Source: Brienomyrus brachyistius (lineage: Eukaryota; Chordata; Actinopteri; Osteoglossiformes; Mormyridae). From it: a stretch of DNA of 64,000 nt. The notes under the pieces are model-generated. The model was given only the letters and a program-made list of their open reading frames with translations, searched no databases and was not told the DNA's origin. Location: NCBI RefSeq assembly GCF_023856365.1, contig NC_064542.1:15290863-15354862 (forward strand), given 5' to 3'. Every line of letters begins with the position of its first letter. Position 1 is the stretch's first letter. Shown one piece after another: positions 36,145-46,860 of this stretch. A program made the position numbers and the translations under genes.

Positions 36145-36198
36145 GTTGGCGAGTTAGAGTTTAAGGATGGCGGGTTGGTGGGTTAGAGTTTAAGGATG
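36145..36198. repeat. Two-copy 29-bp tandem repeat
   Basis: GTTAGAGTTTAAGGATG occurs at 36153-36169 and 36182-36198, a period of 29 bp. Confidence 0.85.
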
Positions 36199-36475
36199 AG
36201 AAATGGTCAGAGATGACGATGGCAGTGGATGAACCTGAGGCCTGTCAAACTGCGACAGATAAAATCCCTCACCTGGCGACTTCATGATGGAATATTCCAG
36301 AAATATACATATATGAAGATAATACTTAATGGTGCAATAAAGCACAGAGGAAGTCTGCAGAGCAACAGCATTGCAGTGTGTTACACAGAACCTTTAACAG
36401 CGAGCACCATTTGGGGCAATCAGGCAGAATGTGTTATGGAGGAGATTATGAATAGACATGGTATGTGGTAGATTA

Positions 36476-36975
36476 NNNNNNNNNNNNNNNNNNNNNNNNN
36501 NNNNNNNNNNNNNNNNNNNNNNNNNNNNNNNNNNNNNNNNNNNNNNNNNNNNNNNNNNNNNNNNNNNNNNNNNNNNNNNNNNNNNNNNNNNNNNNNNNNN
36601 NNNNNNNNNNNNNNNNNNNNNNNNNNNNNNNNNNNNNNNNNNNNNNNNNNNNNNNNNNNNNNNNNNNNNNNNNNNNNNNNNNNNNNNNNNNNNNNNNNNN
36701 NNNNNNNNNNNNNNNNNNNNNNNNNNNNNNNNNNNNNNNNNNNNNNNNNNNNNNNNNNNNNNNNNNNNNNNNNNNNNNNNNNNNNNNNNNNNNNNNNNNN
36801 NNNNNNNNNNNNNNNNNNNNNNNNNNNNNNNNNNNNNNNNNNNNNNNNNNNNNNNNNNNNNNNNNNNNNNNNNNNNNNNNNNNNNNNNNNNNNNNNNNNN
36901 NNNNNNNNNNNNNNNNNNNNNNNNNNNNNNNNNNNNNNNNNNNNNNNNNNNNNNNNNNNNNNNNNNNNNNNNNNN
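36476..36975. other. Assembly gap, exactly 500 N
   Basis: The round length suggests a default scaffold gap and not a measured size. The unseen sequence lies about 2.4 kb past the EBF exon in transcript direction. All frames through it are meaningless. Confidence 0.99.
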
Positions 36976-37268
36976 CTAGACTTATTCCGAACCACAAACC
37001 CACTGATGCACAGTGTGTGTATGTGTGTGTGTCCATATCCTGAGATGTATATAATAACCTCAACACCCTAAACCATGCCCCCACCAGCACCCCCTCCCAG
37101 TTGAGAGCTCATGTTCTTTCCACAAATCTCTGGTAAACAAATATCATAACAGCGACCCCCCCCCCCCAATCATCAAAACACTTGCCGGATGCACACTTCC
37201 TGAAAGTCCAGGCACAGATTGCAGAGGTGCGACTTTAATCCATTCATTTGTGCTAATTAAGTGGGCCA

Positions 37269-37530
37269 GTCAGGCTCCCCCACGCCCCCAGTCAGGCTCC
37301 CCCACGCCCCCAGTCAGGCTCCCCCACGCCCCCAGTCAGGGCTCCCCCATGCCCCCAGGTCAGGCTCCCCCATGCCCCCCAGACAGGCCTCCCCCACCGC
37401 CCCGCGCCCCGTCAGGTTTGCCCACGCCCCTGCGTCCTGTCAGGGCTCCCTCATGCCCCCACGCCCTGCGTCCTGTCAGGTTTGCCCACGCCCACGACGC
37501 CCCCGTCAAGCTCACCCACGCTCGCGGGCG
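37269..37530. repeat. 22-bp C-rich minisatellite, about 12 units
   Basis: The unit GTCAGGCTCCCCCACGCCCCCA starts at 37269 and 37291. Later units vary in length (GTCAGGGCTCCC, GACAGGCCTCCC, GTCAGGTTTGCCCACGCC). Strong C bias on the plus strand means G-rich transcript on the EBF strand. Confidence 0.93.
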
Positions 37531-38660
37531 AGTCAAGACTTAGTAGAGGCCACCCTGGAGATCCCAGTGAGACACACGCCTCAATCTCCTGCTTCTGTCT
37601 TTCTTTGCTTTTCATTCTTTCATTTGCTTTTTAAATGCACTGAGAAATAACATCCAATGAAAATCTTATCCCTTAACAAATATGGCTGAATGAAGACAGC
37701 ACACCTCCCTGCTCTCCATCTGTTCAATTTCTGTCTCCCCTTCTCTCTCCCTCCCTCCTTCCATCCTGACAGTGCCCCCAGTGTGATTTCTGGGTCGCAT
37801 GGGATCTCCCCTGGCTGACTCCCATCCTCTCGCATGTGCCAGGCTGCTCACACACGCGTGCTCACCAACATCGTGTTCTGTTAGGAGGGAGTCGCTCCCA
37901 ATTAAGTTAACACTCCTGAATGACATCAGCTTTGCTGCGAAGCCTGACATTTGTATGGGATTTTCCACAAGCCCCCCCCGCCATACACACACCTTTTCCA
38001 CCTCCAGTTCATTCTGACTCCTGTCTCCCCCGGCAATTAAAACCGCAAATTAATTGTACCACCAATTATCGCCGATCAAATATTACCTGTTAACTGGTGT
38101 CACACTGCGATTAATAGTGGTAATTAGGGGCCGGAGATGGGCAGCTGTCAGAATGTACCACACAGCCATGACAGCCATCATTAAAACCATCACTGGCAAC
38201 CTGCTCATATGCAGACTCCTTTTAAACTATCTAGCTCCTCTCTGAGAGACCGACCTCCTACATCACTCATATAACTACTTATACTACACATATCTCCATT
38301 GCACAGAATGTTTCCTAACCTTCACTGAAACAGAGTTATACGGTTATGATCAGCATGTCTAAGAAAAGTAGAGTGAGAGAAAATCGGACCGCCTATATTT
38401 CGCATCGTGGTGAGTGAGCCTTATCTTCCATAATGCCCTAGAGTTAATCTGCATGTGTAGCCATGTAGCCAATGAGAAGAAGGCAAGCAGTCCTGCTCCC
38501 CAAGGTTTGTTTGGTAGGGGGGCTGAGATTATGCCTCAGAACACATACTTGCTCCCCTTGCCTCCGGCTTCGGGATGGGGGGAGACTACAAGAACAAATA
38601 CTCACATATGCAAATTAGTACCGCTTACATCAGCAGCACACGGGTGTGTGCTGTCAGCTG

Positions 38661-39262
38661 TCAGTGCGAGTGCTGCCCCCACAGGGACTCGGCCTCTGCC
38701 CCTAAACACAGGTAAATCACGCATACCGCGTGCTCGCCGTGTGCCCTGTGTCTGCCTGTGTCAGTGCGAGTGCTGCCCCCACAGGGACTCGGCCTCTGCC
38801 CCTAAACACAGGTAAATCACGCATACCGCGTGCTCACCGTGTGCCCTGTGTCTGCCTGTGTCAGTGCGAGTGCTGCCCCCACAGGGACTCGGCCTCTGCC
38901 CCTAAACACAGGTAAATCACGCATACCGCGTGCTCACCGTGTGCCCTGTGTCTGCCTGTGTCAGTGCGAGTGCTGCCCCCACAGGGACTCGGCCTCTGCC
39001 CCTAAACACAGGTAAATCACGCATACCGCATACTCTCCGTGTGCCCTGTGTCTGCCTGTGTCAGTGCGAGTGCTGCCCCCACAGGGACTCTGCCTCTGCC
39101 CCTAAACACAGGTAAATCACGCATACCGCATACCTCTCCGTGTGCCCTGTGTCTGCCTGTGTCAGTGCGAGTGCTGCCCCCACAGGGACTCGGCCTCTGC
39201 CCCTAAACACAGGTAAATCACGCACACAGCATGCTCGCCGGTGTGCCCCGCGTCTGCCTGTG
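38661..39262. repeat. 100-bp minisatellite, 6 copies, beside the EBF exon
   Basis: TCAGTGCGAGTGCTGCCCCC begins units at 38661, 38761, 38861, 38961, 39061 and 39162. Units are 100 bp (one of 101) and over 95 percent alike, so expansion is recent. The array ends about 80 bp from the exon's donor site. On the EBF strand each unit has a GGGG and a GGGGG run. On the plus strand each has CCCCCACAG and, 27 nt later, ACAG|GTAAAT, a pair resembling acceptor and donor. Three overlapping plus-strand 61-codon frames spaced 100 bp apart are repeat artefacts. Confidence 0.97.
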
Positions 39263-39340
39263 TCTGCGTGCCAGCTTGCCTCTGACCTTCAGTGACCTCG
39301 ATGCCAGCGAACAAATCAAAGGGATTTTCCACCGGGTGAG

Positions 39341-39346
39341 CCTCAC
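39341..39346 (-). other. 5' splice site after the EBF exon
   Basis: The minus strand reads CAG|GTGAGG across the exon end, close to the donor consensus MAG|GTRAGT. The exon ends on a complete Gln codon, so the next exon should start in phase 0. That fits the known family sequence, which continues with a valine run. Confidence 0.9.
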
Positions 39347-39428
39347 CTGGAAGCGCCGCATGTCCCTCGGGTTCCCTGCGTTCTTCAGGCAGTTCTGGTT
39401 GCATTTCAAGAAGAACTTTAGGAAGAAC
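39347..39428 (-). CDS. ebf: Internal exon of an EBF/COE transcription factor (DNA-binding domain)
   Basis: Read on the minus strand, this 82-nt segment is G plus 27 codons. It encodes [15 protein letters not shown] followed by [12 protein letters not shown]; the leading G completes a split Arg codon from the previous exon. Only the EBF/COE (early B-cell factor/Olf-1) family has this sequence to my knowledge, and it lies in the DNA-binding domain just after the H-C-C-C zinc knuckle. In mouse EBF1 numbering (from memory) it covers about residues 186-212. That includes Asn197 and Gly203, described as DNA contacts, and Lys193/Asn197/Arg209, positions altered in human EBF3 neurodevelopmental disease; all are intact here. 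The exon is bounded by CAG|GTGAGG and by a pyrimidine-rich CGCCAG acceptor, so it is a spliced exon and not a retrocopy. EBF proteins are nuclear activators in neurons, B cells and mesoderm. Asn at the KNAGN position fits EBF1/EBF3 better than EBF2, but the paralog cannot be fixed from 27 residues. Confidence 0.95.
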
Positions 39429-39460
39429 CTGGCGAGAGACAGAGGGACGTTCGCATCAGG
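39429..39460 (-). other. 3' splice site and candidate branch point before the EBF exon
   Basis: On the minus strand the intron ends TCCCTCTGTCTCTCGCCAG, a good polypyrimidine tract with a CAG acceptor directly before the exon G. A CTGAT match to the loose vertebrate branch-point pattern yUnAy places its adenine at 39456, 28 nt from the first exon base, a normal distance. The acceptor is seen directly; the branch point is inferred. Confidence 0.85.
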
Positions 39461-39664
39461 GGAGTGGCAGGACACGGGATGTGAGCATAGCTGCTGTCTC
39501 CAGCTCTCCTGCCCTCGGTGACACACTGACATGAAGCTGAAGCTCCATGTACATGCATGGGAGACAGATTAGCAACCTGCCACTGTCATGCATGTCTGGC
39601 CCATGCAGGGTGGCCTGTTACTTAGCAACTAGAAGGGAAGAGGACATCAGGGCCCAGTGTCCCC

Positions 39665-39860
39665 GAGAGTCATAGGTACACACACAATGAGAGTCACACA
39701 GAGTCATAGGTTACACGCACAGAGTCACACAGAGAGGCACAGGTACACGCACAGAGTCACACACAGAGTCATAGGTACTCACACAGAGTCACACACAGTC
39801 ATAGGTATACACACAGAGTCACACACAGGGTCACGCAGACACACACACGCACACTCAGCC
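39665..39860. repeat. Degenerate AGTCATAGGTACACACACAG array
   Basis: About six imperfect units of 25-36 bp combining GAGTCATAGGTACAC and ACACAGAGTCACACAC. Confidence 0.85.
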
Positions 39861-40107
39861 ACTCCTGACGACAGACAGCTCACTCTCCAGGGAAAAGCCG
39901 GCCGGCCGGCCATCTGTGGCCGGACAGATACTGCCTGACACTCCACTGAACCGTGTCCTTAAGAGGCACGTCTCTGCGCAGCCAGCGGCGTCACCGGGGA
40001 GGATCCCAGCATTCCCGGGCATGGTCTCACACACGTACTCTCAGGCGGAGACGGGTGGGGTGGTGTGCAGGCAGGAGTGTGCCAAGGCTAAGGGAGCATG
40101 GCGCAAT

Positions 40108-40109
<2 letters not shown>

Positions 40110-40138
<29 letters not shown>

Positions 40139-40438
40139 GATACACACACAAACACACTGACACACAGACACACACACCCACACACACACAGACACACACA
40201 CACACGCACAGACACACACACACACACACATGGATACACACATAAACACACTGACACACAGACACACAGATACACACATACATGGATACATACGCAGACA
40301 CAGATCTACACACAAACACACACAAATACACAAACACACACACACACACAGACACACTGACACACAGACACAGACACACACACACACACACACACACATG
40401 GATACATATGCAGACACGGATCTACACAGACATAAACA

Positions 40439-40493
<55 letters not shown>
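40110..40493. repeat. Long CA-rich compound microsatellite
   Basis: About 385 bp of CA with GA, TA and AA interruptions, ending in a pure CA run (about 40440-40493). A module ATGGATACATACGCAGACAC followed by GATCTACAC occurs twice, at 40281 and 40398, showing segmental duplication inside the array. Confidence 0.95.
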
Positions 40494-40495
<2 letters not shown>

Positions 40496-41089
40496 GGGGC
40501 ACTCTCACTCAGCTTGGCACAGGCTGGCAGGCAGGACTGGAGGGTGAATGACCTGCTAACAGACATGTGTGTGGGTGTGTATAAATACACGGATGTGGAG
40601 ATGCACACCACAGGCTAATGGCTGATGGGGGGGGGGGGTAAAACATCCAAAGCCCCCTCCCACTAGAGACAGTGAGGCAGGCCAAGCACGAACCGCCAAT
40701 CAGGGAAATCACACGCTTTGCCTAATTAAGCCTGAAGTGTCCAACGGGTCCCTTTTATAGAAATGCAGTGTGGACTTTAGGTGGGGGGGGGGGGGGTCTC
40801 ACATTCGAACACCAGATACCTGCAGAAAAATCCCCCAGTCTCTGTGTGACTCGTTCGGTGGTGAAAAGGCGGCATGGAGGTTGTCAGGAATCCGGATCGA
40901 GAAAGATCACGGATATTCCTGCAATTACCGGGAAGTCAGTGCCGTGGAACGCAGCCCTGTTTAACGAGCAGCGCTCCGCTAGCAGCGTGAGCTCACCGCG
41001 TACGTCCGGGACATTCCGGAATGTAAGAGCACTTCAGATGGGCAGAGAACTGGAAAGAGAGCAGCCTGCGCAGACACTGGTGCGCAGCT

Positions 41090-41295
41090 TAGTGAGTTAG
41101 GAGACTGTGCTGATTGTGATCAGAAGGTCAGTGGTTCGAATCCCAGAGTTGGCAGAGTGATGTCACCATTGGGCACTTGAGCAAAACCCTTAATCTCCAC
41201 CTGTCACAGAGACGGGCTGACCCTACATTCTCTCAAAAACATATGCCACTTTGGATGCCACTTTTGCATTTGCCAAATAAATGTAAATAAGGTAA
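41090..41295 (+). mobile_element. tRNA-derived SINE with perfect B box
   Basis: Head TTAGTGAGTTAGGAGACTG, perfect B box GGTTCGAATCC at 41133-41143, body GGCAGAGTGATGTCACC, GGGCACTTGAGCAAAACCC, and end TTGCATTTGCCAAATAAATG. This is the best-preserved member of the family in the window. Confidence 0.85.
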
Positions 41296-43904
41296 ATGTC
41301 GATTTTCAACAAAGACCACCATCATGCTCACAGAAGACCCCCAGCAGGTCCTCAGAGCAGGATGCCCGCCCCCGTCCAGAGGTGAGAGCCAGCCCAGCAT
41401 TATGAGAAGAAGAGAGAGGCCATGGGTCACAGCAGACATGTGACCGATATGTGCGTCAGCTGGACGGCTGAAAGTGCAGGCTGGTGCGTCATCACTCACT
41501 CACAGAATTTTCTGAAGAGGGGGCCTATTTGGTGAATTTGATGTGTCTGCCTTTAGCGAATTACTGGCACTTAGACTGACTATTAAAGAAAAATTCAGCT
41601 GCCTTGCGACAGCCTGCCCTTCGTGTGTTTTGCAGGTCTTTAAAAAAAAGCTGAGGCTTTCAGGATCAAATTTCCGCGTGTGAAATAAACCACAAGCAGC
41701 TTAACAACACAACGAGGGTGAGATGCCAACGGTGGCAGGAGCAGCGAGACCCTGCTGGGGGGGGGGGGGGGGGGCTCTGTCCTGACAATCTAAGTATCTT
41801 GCATGGGGGGGGTGTGGGATCAGCCCATATGCCCCTCCCCCTCATTTAATTAGCCTCTCCCCGCAGATTGTGAGAGCTGCAGATCGCCAGGCATGACCCG
41901 CGACTTCAACTCTCTGCAGCAATTACAGCAGGCAGCCTGCAGGGGTCAGCGATGGGGCCAGCGGCCTGACAGTGCTTCTTACCGACACCACAATAGAGAA
42001 CCAGAGTGCTTAATTAACCAAACTTTTCCCACAAAGTCGGAAGACGAGCCTCTTTCTAATTACTCTTCCACGGAAACGTCCGGGCTGTGACCCCAGGTCA
42101 GTCAGACTCCGGCGCACTGCAGCGCCCTGCATTTCCCCCATGCTCTCTGCTGCCCCCTGAAGGGCTTCTCCTCACTTACAACAGGGCAGCAGTAATTTAG
42201 CTGTAATTTGGATGTAATGTGACTTGTCACTTGTTCGCCCTGTGTTCACAGCAGCTGCTGGAAAAGCCCCCCCCCCGCCCAGTCACACAGGCACTGAACC
42301 CGTCAGCTGTGAGCCCCCTGCCTCCTGTGCATCTAAACAGCATTCCTGTCCGTTAGCGCGCTGACAGCGGGGGGGCCTCTGGGGGGGGGAGGGGCAGCGG
42401 GAGTGGTGATGGGTGTCAGGCTCGCGCTGGGAAAGGCGGCAGGTCGTTAAACAGATTACCGCTGCGTTGAGCTGCCCGCCGCCTGCCCGCGGTGTTCAGT
42501 GAGCCCCTTAAGCCCCCGCTCCCTTCCTGACGCAGAGCCGGCTTGCCTGCGCCCCCCCCCAGCTGTCTGCCTGCCGCCTGCCTGCCTGATTAACCCCCCC
42601 CACCGAGACGTCCCACTATACTCGCTGCGTGAGAATGCGAGAAAGCTGCATGCAGCTCACAGGCCTGGGTTACGGCCCGTAACCACCACTACCTTCCTCA
42701 GGACAGGGTGCCAAAAACAGAGGGTGGGGGCAAGGGGGCACTGCTGGCGAGCCCCATCAGGTAGGTGGGGGCCAGACAGGGGTTGAGGCTGATGGATCTA
42801 ATACATGTTAAAGTACGCACACCCCCACTCACGTTGTGCTTAGGATCTGTCACAATGCAGCCCCCACTGAAAAACGCAATTATTACAATAACTGGATGAG
42901 GAGGGAACACTAGGTCAGATTCCAAAATCCTATCCTATTGTAGGATCGAAACAACTTTAAACCCACAAATCCACAAGATAGAAAAATCAGATGGGGGAGA
43001 GGGGGTGTTACACAAATGCAAAGGCAAAGAGAGGATGTCAGATAGAGAGAGAAAGAGAGAGAGAGCGAGCTCTGGACAAGCAAGTGGCACCTTCAAGGTT
43101 AATGTACCTGGGGGACCTCGGAACCCAGGACCTGCTCAGAGAATAAACCCCACCCAGTTATGTGGAAACAGCAACCTTCCTCATTGAGGAAGTCCCCCCC
43201 CCCCCACCCCGCCAGCCCTCCATGACTCTGTTAAACCAGGGACCTTAAGGAGGTGACACCCCCAGACTGAATAGGCGTGACTGTCCGAATTAAGTTAGGA
43301 AGCCTGACGAGGAGGGAAAGGATGCAAATGGCAGGCGAGATGAGCACAGCATGTACATAAGTGCCACAAGCACCCCCCCCCCTTAATGTGCTGCCCCCAC
43401 AAGCACAAATTAAAATGCAGCACTGCACATGAAAATGAAATATTTTCCCACAAGTTATGATTCATGTATTAGAATCCTGTCATTATCAGCACTAATTAGC
43501 GTGATATACAGATCAGAGAATGAAAGGCTTCGCTAAACTCAGCATCCCACTAAAATAACAACTGTGCCAACAGAATGAAATGGCCGCCCCCGTATGAAGG
43601 GTCCTGCCGGCACACGGATGGACCGAGGGGGCCGGCAGACTGGGCATCAGAGCCCATCTACAGCAGGACCCCCAAACGCCGCCTGCAGAGGCAGGCCTTT
43701 TGTTCCACTACTGTTAGTGAGAGCTTTGTTTTTTTAGCATTGATTAGCATATTCTATGGAGGTGGGCGGGGCCAAGGGTGATCCGGGCGTAGTCGCCGGA
43801 CCTGACGAAGTGGACCTGCCGCACGCATTAATGATTTAGGGCCTGAGACGGCAATTATGGCGTGAAGCAGAACCAGCATCAATATTTAATAAAGGCTAAC
43901 ACAG
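41296..43904. other. Intron, no gene recognised
   Basis: It holds G18 (41757-41774), multiple C8-C10 runs, a small (GA) stretch near 43040-43070 and a short hairpin ATCCTA-TTG-TAGGAT at 42932-42946. The remainder is unique sequence. Confidence 0.45.
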
Positions 43905-44260
43905 AGCGAGAGAGGGAGAGTGGAAAAGAAGGGGAGACAGGGTTAGGGAGAGAGGGAGAAAGGGAGTGAGAGACGGGAGGGAGAGACGGAGAGATGGGAA
44001 GTAGGGAGGGAGGGAGGGATGGTGAGATGGGAGAAAGGGAAGGAACGAGTGATGATGAGATGGGAAGTAGGGAGGGAGCGAAGGGATGGTGAGATCGGAA
44101 AGAGGGAGGGAGAGATTGGAGAGATGGGAAGGGGAGTTGGAAGAGAGAGAGAAAGGGAGGGAGAGATTGAAGGGGTAGACAGAAAGATGGGAAGTAGGGA
44201 GGGAGTGAGGGATGGTGAGATGGGAGAGCAGGAGGAAGAGATGGGAGGTTGGGAGGGAGC
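43905..44260. repeat. Polypurine minisatellite-like tract
   Basis: About 355 bp of GGGAGGGAGAGATGGGAAGTAGGGAGGG-type text, with GATGGTGAGATGGGA recurring at roughly 60-140-bp intervals. Pyrimidines are scarce. The Ser/Pro-rich minus frame 43879-44331 is its artefact. Confidence 0.9.
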
Positions 44261-44389
44261 AGCAAGGCAGACAGCCAGCCTTTCATGCTTCCTGCGTTAT
44301 TCTTTGTACTCTCACTGCAGCCTCCCCCCACCTGACCCTCATCCTCGCCTGCTGTTCTGTTTACCCATCACGTGCAATAACCAGCTCCT

Positions 44390-44610
44390 GGGGGAGAAGC
44401 CTATCAGATGAGGGCAGGTGTGGTGAGTGCTGGGGGAGGAGCCTATCAGGTTGGGGTGGGTGTGGTGAGTACTGAGGGAGGAGTCTATCAGGCAAGAGTG
44501 GGTGTGGCGAGGGCTGGGGGAGGAGCCTATCAGGTTGGGGTGGGTGTGGTGAGCACAGGGGAGGAGACTTTCAAGCGGGGGTGGGTGTGGTGAGTACTGG
44601 GGGAGGAGGG
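44390..44610. repeat. 42-bp minisatellite, 5 copies
   Basis: The unit GGGGGAGGAGCCTATCAGGT plus TGGGGTGGGTGTGGTGAGTACT starts at 44390, 44432 and onward. As 42 is 14 codons, the plus frame 44408-44593 repeats a 14-residue motif without stops. It is not a gene. Confidence 0.95.
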
Positions 44611-46564
44611 AACCTCGCCTGGTTTCATGTTGGCCACACTGCAGACACCGGAGGCCAAGATGTATCTGGAAAGGCATGGGGAGCGGGAAAGGGAGGATCA
44701 TGGGGGGGGGTTTTCTCCCCCCCCGCGGAACGTGTACTCTGAGGACATGGTGCTTTCTTTGGCACGGAGCCCCCGTAAGACCAGAACGTGTGGACAAGAC
44801 GGGCATGGGGGGGCTGTGGCAGCTGAGGGTGGCGTTAGCTGTCCCAGATATTTGAAAGTTTGCTTTTGCCCCTGGTTCTGCTATTTGACACCTCCTCCAA
44901 GAAAGAGGTGGTAATCCCGTGGGCAAGGGGGGGGCATAACCCACGGGACAAATGCCCATCGCTCCCCCGGGTGCCGATGTTCTCTCAGGCATCCGTGCTG
45001 ACAGCCGGCCGTAGGCACCCCAGATTCCGAGAAGCAGGGGGCCCACCAGCCCCCCCAGTCGATAAGTGACATCTTACTGCTCTTGCAGAATGACCCCACC
45101 CCCCCCCATCGCTCATGCTGACTCCTCATAAAACGAACAGCTAACATCCATCTCTCAGCCATTCACGGCGCCACCTCCATATCCGTCTCTCTCGCTCTTC
45201 TCTGACCCAGAGACACGTCTCAGGGCCGTGCACACCCCTAAAGGTGTCGTGGACCCCAAAAAGGCAGGGGAGGGGGCAGGGACACTGGTAATGAAGGCGG
45301 GGCTCATTGCCAGGCGCTGATCAGACGTGGGAAAAGCCGCTACGCCAGGGCGGAGAGTATTTTACATGATAAAGGCGTCAGATGTACACCTGTAGCTGAT
45401 AAAGGCAGTGGAGCAGGACAGACCGAGCAGCCAGCCCCTCACAGCCAGGGGGCGCCAGTAGCACCGCCTCACATTTACCACAGGTGTCATTTTCATAATC
45501 ATGGTTACATTCACCGGTAAGAGCTGCAAGACTGAACTGGGTTAAAAATAAGATGTTAATATAAATTATGCTGTTTATACAGTTATGTGGGGGAGGCTGA
45601 TATTTGACGGGCGATAGTCCATCGAGCGAGCATCGCCTGCCACCCCGCGTGACATACAGAGGAGCGCCAGTCCCTGACTTTTATTTTTAGCGTGCAGAAT
45701 TACAGCGGACATATGTTATTCCGGAGCCTCCCAGAGTCCTGTGACTCTGCGATGCACTCGCAGGAACATGCGCAGCCCCTCTGCCCTCTCAAATTAGCTA
45801 ACGAGCAGCGTGGGTTGGGGGGTCAGACACACACCTACACCCCACGCACTTTAAGAAAAGAGGAACGCGTGGGAGGTCGCTTCTTTGATGAGCGAGGGTG
45901 GGGGGGTGAGGAGGAGCGGGGGTGTGGGGGCACTCTTGCTCGCTGTATATTTTAGAAACTGTACGCAAACATCTCAATAATTCATGAGTCAGCGATTGAT
46001 TTTTCTTCCCTGCTGGCAGGGGTGGCTCTGGGCAGCAGGCTGGGAAATCATCAGCATGCGGCGGCATTGGCGACACGCGGCGCCGGTGGCAGTGTGGGCA
46101 TGTGGGCGTGTGGCATGACCTGGGCAGCCCGATGCCCAGCTCAGTAACCAGCTCTCATGCACTTGGCAGATTTATTACTTTTTGGTACTTCCTGTTTTTA
46201 TTACTATTCACCCCATTTGCTTGCTCTGTCCTTTTCTCCATTTTTTCCACTTTAATCGGATGGTGGGGTCTGGGGGGGGGGGGGGCTGAATGGGATAATT
46301 GAAGGGGATGTGTTGTCGGGTTAAACGGTGAGGTTAACCTCGGAGGGACAGAGACGGACGGAGAGAGTCGGCTGGTGATCTTGTCTCCGCCTGAGATTTA
46401 CGGGAGGGGCGAGGCGAGCCGCCGGTGGGGCCTGGGGGGGCGGGGGAGGGGGATGCCATTACTGTCACTTTGTGCTGAGCCGCCAGGCCACTGGACACTT
46501 GCCGACACCCTGGAAAGAGCCTGACACACTACAAACACACCGTGGGCTGCCTGAGACGCGCTGT
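44611..46564. other. Intron with a CTCF-like site
   Basis: GCCAGGGGGCGCCAG at about 45443-45457 is CTCF-like. Text at 45955-46000 includes GATTGATTTTTC. G14 lies at 46272-46285. No coding sequence is recognised; the 235-codon minus frame 44339-45046 runs out of the minisatellite and has no family resemblance. Confidence 0.45.
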
Positions 46565-46860
46565 AGTCAGGCGCAGGCAGACACAGACAGGCACAGACAG
46601 GCATAAGCAGACACTGACAGGAAGAGACACACACACACAGGCATAAGCAAACACACAGGCACAGACAGGCACAGACAGGCACAGGCAGACACACACAGAC
46701 ACAAACAGGCACAGGCAAACACTGACAGGCACAGGCAGACACAGACAGGCACTGACAGGCACAGACAGGCACAGACAGGCATAGACAGGCACTGACAGGC
46801 ACAGACAGGCACAGACAGGCACAGACAGGCACAGACAGGCACTGACAGGCAGAGGCCCAC
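46565..46860. repeat. 10-bp (CAGGCACAGA)n array
   Basis: About 28 imperfect decamers CAGGCACAGA/CAGACACAGA/CAGGCACTGA. Minus frames (46398-47096, 46529-46909) read as Cys/Leu/Val/Pro repeats and are artefacts. Confidence 0.95.

Larger units (their letters stand above)
1..39346 (-). other. Downstream EBF intron (partial), by inference
   Basis: Everything left of the donor at 39341 is read as one large intron. I looked on the minus strand for the next exon, which in this family begins with a Val-Val-Val/Leu-Ser-Thr-Thr motif and contains VDGHVLAVSDNM, and did not find it. The 500-N gap could conceal it, but a long intron here would be normal for vertebrate EBF1/EBF3. Contents are SINEs, tandem repeats, poly-C/G runs and unique AT-rich or CpG-rich islands, each listed separately. 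Confidence 0.7.

Noticed and set aside
36420..37090. Frames of about 190 codons on both strands
   Set aside because: They consist of unknown residues across the 500-N gap.
38661..39262. Regular 100-bp repeats considered as a CRISPR-like array
   Set aside because: The whole unit repeats with no variable spacers, and the context is a vertebrate intron.
41133..41143. Perfect pol III B box, considered as a tRNA gene
   Set aside because: The flanks do not fold into a tRNA and match the dispersed SINE family instead.
44339..45046. 235-codon minus-strand open frame
   Set aside because: Its C-terminal third is the 42-bp minisatellite read in reverse, the rest has no family resemblance or domain, and no splice or start context supports it.
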